From: DASPKS01 sp035628035
GTDB taxonomy: Bacteria > Bacteroidota > Rhodothermia > Rhodothermales > Rubricoccaceae
Direction of reading: 5' to 3'
Length of the DNA stretch: 12,065 bases
Assembly: GCA_035628035.1 (NCBI GenBank)
Contig: DASPKS010000067.1
Coordinates: forward strand, 1 to 12,065
Positions within the stretch are counted from its first letter, which is position 1, and each line of letters starts with the position of its first letter. Shown here piece after piece: positions 6,710 through 12,065 of this stretch. Under the pieces are notes generated by a model, which saw nothing but the letters and a program-made list of their open reading frames with translations, was not told the origin of the DNA and searched no databases. The translations under genes were made by a program, and so were the position numbers.

Positions 6710-8164
6710 TCAGCGGCGCAGGACGAACGGCCGGACGGCGGTTCGCCCGCCCGCGGAGAGTCTCACGAAGTACACCCCGCTGGCGAGGCCTGGGCCCGGA
6801 ACCCAGCGCGCGGCTCGGGCGCCCGACGGCAGCGTCTCCTCCACCACCACGGCCACCTCCCGCCCCCGGCCGTCGAGCACCGAGAGGCGCACCAGCCCGG
6901 CCGTTTCGAGCACGAAGGGGAGGTGGACCGGGCCCGCCGTCGGGTTCGGGCTCGGCACGCCGAGGGCGAACACATCGGGCGGCCCGGTGCCCGGCTCGCC
7001 GGCCGTCGTGGTCGTGCCGAGGAGCATCCCGGTGGCCATGTCCACGAACACGCCGAAGGAGTCTACGGGGACACCACCCTCGGAGGCGGTGTAGCTCACG
7101 CGCCAGTACGCGGCCGTAGCGGGCGGGAAGTCGTCCGGGAGGTAGCCCCCGCGGAGGGTGACGAGGACGGTGCGCGCGGCGTGCTCGTCGCGGAAGGCGG
7201 CGCCCCCGGCTCCCTCGGCGGTGGCGAGCACGCCGTCGGAGTCGGCGAAGGGGATGGGAACGGGCCCGGCGGTGGGTGGACCACCGGGCGCCGCCACGAC
7301 GGACGAGAACGTGAGGAGGCCGGTGGCGAGCACCGTCGTGAGCTCGGCCTGGCTGGGCGAGTGGAAGGTGTACGTCCAGAGCGGCGCGCGGCCGGTGGAG
7401 TCGACGGGGTTGGCCGGGAGCAGGACGAGCTGCTGGTCGGGCGCCTGCTCGCCGGCCTCGGCGGTGGCAGCGTCGAGGAGGGTCCTTGCTGTGACCGGCG
7501 CGGGCTGCCGCAGCGTGACGTTGACGTTGAAGGGGATGACGATGACGTCCGGCGTGCCATCCCCGTTGGGATCATAAAACCCGTAGGCGAAGGGGCGGGC
7601 GGCTGGCGGGTACGGCAGGAGCAACCCCCCCGCGCTGTAGGCGCCCACGGGTACCGGCCCGAGGCTGTAGTTCCCGCTCGTTCCGTTCAGCACGGCGGCC
7701 TTGGCCAGGCGAATGCCCCCGCTGGGATCGAGCGTGAGGAGCGCGACGATGGCCGCGTCGGGGCTGACGCCCTCGCCGGTCACGCGGCCGGTGACGGTGA
7801 ACGAGCCGTTGCTCGACGCCGTCGTGTAGTTGAGCGCGTAGGGGCGCTCAAGCGGCTCTCCCGCTGCGGACTGGGCCCCAAGGACGAGGTGGACGTAGTA
7901 CGTCTGCGGCCGGTGCGCCACGGGATACTTCACCGTGCGGCCGTCGCCGCTGAACACGGGCGTGCCCACCGTGATGGAGTCCTCCGGCGTGAAGGCCACC
8001 ATCGGCGGCGCGGTGGGGCTGAGCGGCGCCGAGAACGTGAACCGGACGGTGTCAGCGAGGGGCACGGAGACGGCGTTGTTAGCCGGCGTTGCCGCGACGA
8101 CGGTGAGCGGCTGCGCCGCCGCCGGGACGGCCAGGAGGGCGAGCGCGAGGACGGACGGACGCAT
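6710..8164 (-). CDS. Secreted Ig-like (Big_5) protein with T9SS type A sorting domain
   Basis: This 484-aa protein starts at ATG 8164. A signal peptide (residues 1-17, cut near PAAA|QP) directs Sec export. Residues 19-115 match a Big_5-type bacterial Ig-like domain, with the typical TPANNAVSVP opening and a FTFSAPLSP strand. Residues 119-210 look like a carboxypeptidase-regulatory-type beta sandwich that ends in a calcium-binding-like loop (YDPNGDGTPDVI, 197-208). Residues about 350-390 (YWRVSYTASEGGV, then FGVFVDMATGMLLG) resemble a PepSY-like strand pair. The last 80 residues are a Por-secretion tail: SPNPTAGPV, RLSVLDGRGREV, LASGVYFVRLSAGG and a C-terminal basic strand. Such tails direct passage through the outer membrane by type IX secretion, then release or surface anchoring. 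The gene lies 21 bases after the oligopeptidase stop, so co-transcription is likely. Ligand and enzymatic activity are not evident. Confidence 0.88.
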   Translation of the reverse strand: MRPSVLALALLAVPAAAQPLTVVAATPANNAVSVPLADTVRFTFSAPLSPTAPPMVAFTPEDSITVGTPVFSGDGRTVKYPVAHRPQTYYVHLVLGAQSAAGEPLERPYALNYTTASSNGSFTVTGRVTGEGVSPDAAIVALLTLDPSGGIRLAKAAVLNGTSGNYSLGPVPVGAYSAGGLLLPYPPAARPFAYGFYDPNGDGTPDVIVIPFNVNVTLRQPAPVTARTLLDAATAEAGEQAPDQQLVLLPANPVDSTGRAPLWTYTFHSPSQAELTTVLATGLLTFSSVVAAPGGPPTAGPVPIPFADSDGVLATAEGAGGAAFRDEHAARTVLVTLRGGYLPDDFPPATAAYWRVSYTASEGGVPVDSFGVFVDMATGMLLGTTTTAGEPGTGPPDVFALGVPSPNPTAGPVHLPFVLETAGLVRLSVLDGRGREVAVVVEETLPSGARAARWVPGPGLASGVYFVRLSAGGRTAVRPFVLRR

Positions 8165-8185
8165 GGGAGTGAGGGTGTGGTGGGG

Positions 8186-9991
8186 TCAGGATGCGCGGCC
8201 GTTCGCGCGGGCGGCGAGGGCCTCCGCCTCCGCCACGAGGGCCTCGATAGCGTCGAGCCCCTGCCCCCAGAAGCGGGGGTCGTTGAGGTCGATCCCCAGC
8301 CGGCCCACGAGGACGTGCGGCCAGTCGGAGCCGCCGGCGGCGAGGAGGTCGAGGTACTTCGGAGGGAAGGCGGCCCCCTCTTCCTGGTACCTCGCGTAGA
8401 GCGCGAGCACGAGGAGCTCGCCGAAGGCGTACGCGTACACGTAGCCCGGCGTGTGGACGAAGTGCGGGATGTAGCTCCACCAGAGGGCGTACCCGTCCGT
8501 GAGGGTCACGCTGTCGCCATACATCGCGCGCTGCGTCTCCATCCAGTGGCGGCCGAGGTCGTCGGGGGCGAGCTCGCCCTGCTCGCGGCGGTGCGTGTGG
8601 ATGCGCTCCTCGAACCGGTTCATGGTCACCTGCCGGAAGACCGTCGCCATCGTGTCGTCGATCTTCTCGACGAGGAGGGCGAGGCGGTCGGCGGGGTCGT
8701 CGAGACCGCCGAGGAGGCGCTGGAACGTGAGCATCTCGCCGAAGACCGACGCCGTCTCGGCCGTCGTGAGCGGGGTGTCTGCATGGAAGACGCCCTGGGC
8801 GCGGCTGAGGTACTGGTGGACGCCGTGGCCGAGCTCGTGCGCGAGCGTCTGCACGTCGCGCACCTTCCCCGTGTAGTTGAGGAGGACGTATGGGTGGGCG
8901 CTCGGAACGGCCCCGTGGCTGAACGCCCCACCCCGCTTCCCGGCCGTCGGCGGAGCGTCGATCCAGCCGTCGAAGAACAGCCCGGCGATGCGGCCCATCT
9001 CGGGGTGGAAGTCGGCGTAGGCGTCGAGGACGGTGGCCTTCGCCTCCTCCCACGCGAAGGGGCGGTCGGCCTCGCCGAGGGGCGCGTAGCGGTCGTAGTC
9101 CATGAGCTCGTCCACCCCGAGGAGGCGCCGCTTGAGGCGGTAGAACCGCGCGACGAGGTCGTACCGGGAGGTCACCGCCGCAAGGAGCGCATCGACGCTC
9201 TCCGCCGAGATCTCGTTCGCCTCGTTGCGCGCGTCGAGCCAGCCGCTGTAGCCGCGGAGGCGGTCCTCGGAGGCCTTGTCGGCGAGGATGGTGTTGAAGA
9301 CGTACGCGAGGGGGCGCTGGAGCGCCGCGAGCCTCTCGGTGATGGCGGCGTGGGCGTCCTGACGGACGGAGCGGTCGGGGTCGTGGAGGAGCGAGAGGGT
9401 CTGCTGGAGCGGCTGCGCCTCGCCCCGGTACTGGAAGCGCGCGGCGCCGAGCGTCTCGTCGAAGAACCGGTTCCAGGCGCTCCACCCGGTGACGGCCTTC
9501 TCGGCGAGGATCTTCTCTTCGGGCTCGGAGAGGACGTGCGTCCGCGCGCGGTGCTTCAGCTCGAGGTAGTGGCGGAAGCGCCCGAGGGCCGGCGCGTCGA
9601 GGAAGGCCGCCGCCTGGGCCTCGTCGAGCCGGGCCCACTCGACCTCGAAGAAGATGAGGTGCTGCCCGATGCGGGTGTACGCCTCGCGGACCTTCTGGAG
9701 GAGCGCCCCGCGCGCGGCGTCCTCGGTGTCGGTGGACCAGTGGAGATACGCGTAGGTGTAGGCGCGGCCGGCGCGGTCGTGGATGCCGTCGAGGGTCCCG
9801 AGGGCCTCGGCGAGGGCAGCGGCGTCGAGGGCGGCCAGGCGGCCCCGGAAGCGCGCGGCGAAGTCGCAGGCGGCGGCCTCGGCCTGGCGGAGGTCCGCGT
9901 CGAGCGCGTCGGTGTCCGCGTAGAGGTCGGCGAGGTTCCAGCGGACGGCTTCCGCGCCGGTGGTGGTCGGGGTGAGGACGTCGTCGGGCAT
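8186..9991 (-). CDS. pepF: M3-family zinc metallopeptidase, oligoendopeptidase F type
   Basis: This 601-aa protein starts at ATG 9991-9989. Length and layout match the PepF/M3 family of about 600 residues. The N-terminal helical half opens with VRWNLADLYAD (16-26), a family signature. The catalytic half holds the zinc motif TLAHELGHGVHQ (382-393), with zinc ligands His385 and His389, catalytic Glu386, and a third ligand, probably Glu412 in TTAETASVFGEM. FSHGAVPSAHPYVLLNYTG (357-375) and HTPGYVYAYAFGELL near the C-terminus are the substrate-cleft motifs with the conserved tyrosines. All expected catalytic residues are present. It has no signal peptide, so it is predicted to be a cytoplasmic enzyme that trims peptides of a few to about 20 residues. 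It is the first gene of the minus run, transcribed divergently from the lipoprotein at 10214. Confidence 0.94.
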   Translation of the reverse strand: MPDDVLTPTTTGAEAVRWNLADLYADTDALDADLRQAEAAACDFAARFRGRLAALDAAALAEALGTLDGIHDRAGRAYTYAYLHWSTDTEDAARGALLQKVREAYTRIGQHLIFFEVEWARLDEAQAAAFLDAPALGRFRHYLELKHRARTHVLSEPEEKILAEKAVTGWSAWNRFFDETLGAARFQYRGEAQPLQQTLSLLHDPDRSVRQDAHAAITERLAALQRPLAYVFNTILADKASEDRLRGYSGWLDARNEANEISAESVDALLAAVTSRYDLVARFYRLKRRLLGVDELMDYDRYAPLGEADRPFAWEEAKATVLDAYADFHPEMGRIAGLFFDGWIDAPPTAGKRGGAFSHGAVPSAHPYVLLNYTGKVRDVQTLAHELGHGVHQYLSRAQGVFHADTPLTTAETASVFGEMLTFQRLLGGLDDPADRLALLVEKIDDTMATVFRQVTMNRFEERIHTHRREQGELAPDDLGRHWMETQRAMYGDSVTLTDGYALWWSYIPHFVHTPGYVYAYAFGELLVLALYARYQEEGAAFPPKYLDLLAAGGSDWPHVLVGRLGIDLNDPRFWGQGLDAIEALVAEAEALAARANGRAS

Positions 9992-10213
9992 CAGGATGGT
10001 GAGGCAAAGCGAAGCTTCCCGGAGGAAAAAAAGTTCGCCGCACCCCTCGGAAGGCGGGCGGCGGCATTGCGGAGCGGGGGAGGCGCCCCCTATGTTCCGC
10101 TCCGGCCCGGGTCATCCCCCCGCTCCGTGGTGGCACGAGCGGTACGCGGGCCCGATAATCTAGCCGTTCCCTCCGACCGTCGGGGCCCTCCGCCGTACTC
10201 GATTCCCGCGCTT
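9992..10213. promoter_or_regulatory. Divergent intergenic region
   Basis: These 222 bases separate two divergently transcribed genes and must contain promoters for both. A minus-strand TCGCTTTG (10012-10005) matches the Bacteroidota -7 box TAnnTTTG at five of six fixed positions, but no TTG is found at the expected -33 distance. On the + strand, TATGTTCC near 10091 and GATAAT near 10153 are weak candidates. A run of seven A and G/A-rich sequence lies at 10021-10033. No terminator or RNA gene is seen. Confidence 0.35.
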
Positions 10214-11080
10214 GTGACCGCCCGCACCTTGTTTGCGCTGTCCGTCCTCCTAGGGGCGTGCGCTAGCCCGGAGGAGCAGCCCCCCCAGTCGGTGCGGCCG
10301 GGCCGCGCGCCCGCTACCCCCGCGGGCAGGCCCGTCGTCCTGAGCCTCGACGACCTCGCGCCGGCGCCCGCGCTCGCGCTCCCCTACGACGGCGGGACGT
10401 TCGACCTCGCCGCCCAGCGGGGGCAGCTCGTCGTCCTCACCCTCGCCGACGGCGAGGCGCTCGCGCAGGTGCTCGCCCCGCTCGTCGCGCTGGCGGATGA
10501 CTTGGTGGCCGACGAGGCCGTCGTGGCCGTCGTCACGCCGGAGGTGCCGGCGGGCTTCGATGCCCCCCTCCCGCTGCTGGCCGATGCCGACGGCGCCGCC
10601 GCGCGCGCCTTCGGGGCCGGGGCCCTCCCCCTCACCGTGGTCGTGGACCGGAACGGGCTCGTGCGCGGGCGGCACCGGGGTGTGCCCACGCAGGCCGCGG
10701 TGATGGAGATCGTGGACCTCGTGCTCGTGGAGGACGAGCCCGCGCTCCCCGCCGACCTCGACCTCGCGCTGACGCCGATCCCCCCCGCCGAGGTGCACGC
10801 GCTCGTCGCCGACGGCGCCGTGCTGGTGGACGTGCGCCCCGCCGCCGTGCGCGTCCGCGAGGGCACCGTGGACGGGGCCGCCGCGCTCCCCCTTGCCGAC
10901 CTCGGCCCGGACGACCTCCCGGCCAACCTCGGTGTGCCGCTGATCTTCGTGGCGAGCGACACCGAAGACGCGCGCCGTGCCGCCGAGCAGGCGCACGACT
11001 GGGGCTACTCCGCCGTCTTCCTCGTGGACGGGGGGCCGGACGACCTCCGCGATGCGCGTGTGGACCGCGTCGTGGGCTAA
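10214..11080 (+). CDS. Lipoprotein with thioredoxin-like and rhodanese-like domains, both lacking catalytic Cys
   Basis: Start GTG 10214 gives 288 aa and places a signal peptide directly before a lipobox (LGAC, residues 13-16). The frame is open far upstream, but that part is antisense to the peptidase gene. After a Pro-rich tether, residues 41-172 look like a thioredoxin/AhpC-TSA fold: strand QLVVLTLADGE (71-81), where a CxxC or peroxidatic Cys would normally follow; cis-proline segment LPLTVVVDRNGLVRGRHRG (138-156). Residues 188-276 look like a rhodanese domain: VLVDVRP (203-209), GTVDGAAALPLADL (217-230) and WGYSAVFLVDGG (263-274). The active-site position reads FVASDTEDAR, with Ala where Cys is expected. 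Cys16 is the only cysteine in the protein, so neither domain can do thiol chemistry. The gene ends in tandem stops TAATAA (11078-11083). A binding or scaffold role in the periplasm is inferred. Confidence 0.82.
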   Translation: MTARTLFALSVLLGACASPEEQPPQSVRPGRAPATPAGRPVVLSLDDLAPAPALALPYDGGTFDLAAQRGQLVVLTLADGEALAQVLAPLVALADDLVADEAVVAVVTPEVPAGFDAPLPLLADADGAAARAFGAGALPLTVVVDRNGLVRGRHRGVPTQAAVMEIVDLVLVEDEPALPADLDLALTPIPPAEVHALVADGAVLVDVRPAAVRVREGTVDGAAALPLADLGPDDLPANLGVPLIFVASDTEDARRAAEQAHDWGYSAVFLVDGGPDDLRDARVDRVVG

Positions 11081-11093
11081 TAAGACCGACGTC

Positions 11094-11112
11094 GCGCCCC
11101 CGACCGGGGCGC
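11094..11112 (+). terminator. GC hairpin after the thioredoxin-rhodanese lipoprotein gene (possible weak terminator)
   Basis: GCGCCCC (11094-11100) and GGGGCGC (11106-11112) form a perfect 7-bp stem with a 5-base loop, 13 bases after the first stop codon. No U-run follows, only a mildly T-rich TGCTTGCTTCT just before the next start codon. It could be a leaky terminator or an attenuating or mRNA-stabilising hairpin between the two genes. Confidence 0.4.
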
Positions 11113-11134
11113 CTGGCTCAAGCTGCTTGCTTCT

Positions 11135-12065
11135 ATGACATCCTGCTTCCCCCTCGGGCGTGCCTTCGCGTGGGCCCTCACCCTGCCGCTCCTGGCGGTC
11201 GCTCTCGGTGCCGCCCCCCACGCCCAGCCAGACACCCCGCGCTGGGGGAACGTCCCGGACGAGGACCTCGCGATGACGACGTTCGCGGCGGACCCCTCCG
11301 CGGCAGCCGTGGTCCTCTTCGATGTTGGGCACGTCGAGTTCGAAGAGGCTGACGACGGCTTCCGCGTGGTGCTCCGGCGCCACCGCCGCGTGAAGGTGCT
11401 CACCGAGGCCGGGTACGAAATGGGCTCGGTCGTGATCCGGTTCGACGGGGACGGCCGCGAGCGCGTGGACCGCGTGCGCGGGCAGACGTTCGTGCCGGCG
11501 CCCGGCGGCCGCCCGCGGCGCGTGGAGCTCCAGCGGAATCAGGTGTTCACATCGGAGGTCGGGGAGGGATATCGGGAGGTCCGGTTCACGCTGCCCGCCC
11601 TCCAGCCTGGCGCCGTCTTCGAGTACTCGTACGAGCTGATGACGCCGAACATCGTCCTCCTCCCCACCTGGTACTTCCAAGACGAGGTGCCCGTCCGCTA
11701 CAGCGCGTTCGAGTTCGAGATGCCGGAGTTTCTCGGCTACGCCTCCGTGAGCGAGGGGGCGCACCCCATCGAGACCGGCGAGCGGAGCGCGCGTTCGACC
11801 GACCTCGGGGACCTCCGGCGGTTCTGGTGGATCGGACGCGACCTCCCGGCGCTCCCCGAGGAGCCCTACGTAGCCCACCTGCCCGATCACCTCCAGCAGG
11901 TCCAGATGCAGCTCCAGAGCGTGGTCGACCCGGAGTTCGGATTCCGCGAGGGGTTCCTCGGGACGTGGCAGGCGCTCGCGGACGCGCTCCTCGAACACCC
12001 CCAGTTCGGGCGGCGCCTTGAAGGGGGACGGCGCGTTCGCCAAGAGGCCGAGCGGCTCGCCGCGG
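11135..12065 (+). CDS. DUF3857-domain exported protein (3' partial)
   Basis: ATG 11135 opens a frame of 310 codons that is still open at the window edge. A signal peptide covers residues 1-30: a positive RAF segment, a hydrophobic core (WALTLPLLAVALGA) and a likely cut at PHA|QP. The mature part matches the N-terminal DUF3857 beta-sandwich: VVLFDVGHVEF, the RRHRRVKVLTEAGYE strand pair, ELQRNQVFTSEV, YREVRFTLPALQPGAVFEYS, and LLPTWYFQDEVPVRYSAFEF. In this family DUF3857 is usually followed by a transglutaminase-like domain and sometimes a DUF2569 or transmembrane end, which would lie beyond the window, so no catalytic triad can be checked. Such proteins are common in Bacteroidota and their substrates are unknown. 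It lies 54 bases after the lipoprotein stop, with a hairpin between. No Shine-Dalgarno sequence is seen. Confidence 0.85.
   Translation, partial: MTSCFPLGRAFAWALTLPLLAVALGAAPHAQPDTPRWGNVPDEDLAMTTFAADPSAAAVVLFDVGHVEFEEADDGFRVVLRRHRRVKVLTEAGYEMGSVVIRFDGDGRERVDRVRGQTFVPAPGGRPRRVELQRNQVFTSEVGEGYREVRFTLPALQPGAVFEYSYELMTPNIVLLPTWYFQDEVPVRYSAFEFEMPEFLGYASVSEGAHPIETGERSARSTDLGDLRRFWWIGRDLPALPEEPYVAHLPDHLQQVQMQLQSVVDPEFGFREGFLGTWQALADALLEHPQFGRRLEGGRRVRQEAERLAA

Noticed and set aside
8079..10136. Minus-strand 685-codon frame overlapping the oligopeptidase gene
   Set aside because: The Arg/Pro-rich translation without domains is an out-of-frame shadow of the M3 peptidase.
6923..10213. Very long + strand open frame (over 3 kb) that runs into the lipoprotein gene frame
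   Set aside because: It lies antisense to the peptidase and T9SS-protein genes, whose protein motifs are unmistakable. Its translation is Gly/Arg/Val/Glu-rich low-complexity sequence, the usual effect of G/C-biased codons read on the other strand. Only the part from GTG 10214 is real.
10250..12043. Minus-strand 597-codon frame opposite the lipoprotein and DUF3857 genes
   Set aside because: The His/Arg/Gly-rich translation has no fold, while the + strand reading gives a lipobox, rhodanese-like motifs and DUF3857.

Overview
The window is G+C-rich (about two thirds by eye) and densely coded, with strongly G/C-biased third codon positions. Three things point to a high-GC member of the Bacteroidota/Rhodothermota line (Salinibacter, Rubricoccus or Rubrivirga-like): a secreted protein with a type IX secretion (T9SS) C-terminal tail at 6710-8164, a DUF3857 protein at the right edge, and the near absence of Shine-Dalgarno sequences before the start codons. 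The taxonomic call is an inference. No rRNA, tRNA, CRISPR array or insertion sequence is visible.

Layout. 1-161 is the end of a + strand gene with a Lys/Arg-rich tail. 207-1115 (+) encodes a membrane-anchored DUF4349 lipoprotein. It converges, with one base between the stop codons, on a seven-gene minus-strand run covering 9991 down to 1117. In transcription order this run is: an M3-family oligoendopeptidase F (8186-9991); a T9SS-sorted Ig-like secreted protein (6710-8164); a CYTH-HTH-CHAD fusion (4167-6617); a small lipoprotein (3632-4153); an unrecognised 167-aa protein (3128-3631) whose GTG start directly follows the lipoprotein stop; a divergent ferrochelatase (1665-2948); and a SAM-dependent methyltransferase (1117-1656). 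From 10214 genes read rightward: a lipoprotein with thioredoxin-like and rhodanese-like domains (10214-11080), then a DUF3857 protein cut by the window edge (11135 onward). The divergent gap 9992-10213 must hold promoters for both directions.

How the genes fit together. The minus run probably holds at least two or three transcription units, since it has gaps of 92 and 179 bases. Its members do not form one obvious pathway: cytoplasmic peptide turnover, a secreted protein, a probable polyphosphate/triphosphate-related protein, and a heme-pathway homologue. Several products belong to the cell envelope (three lipoproteins, one T9SS cargo, one DUF3857 exported protein).

Most notable signals. (1) The ferrochelatase has proline where the family's catalytic histidine sits, and it carries a C-terminal Cys-rich extension. 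(2) The CYTH domain keeps its active-site residues but is joined, through an IS630-like helix-turn-helix and a roughly 210-residue acidic/Pro-rich linker, to a CHAD domain that has lost many typical basic residues. (3) The thioredoxin-rhodanese lipoprotein has no cysteine except the lipidated one, so neither domain can do thiol chemistry. (4) A perfect 8-base inverted repeat covers the start codon of the CYTH-HTH-CHAD gene. These observations come from reading the sequence; the functional interpretations are inference.
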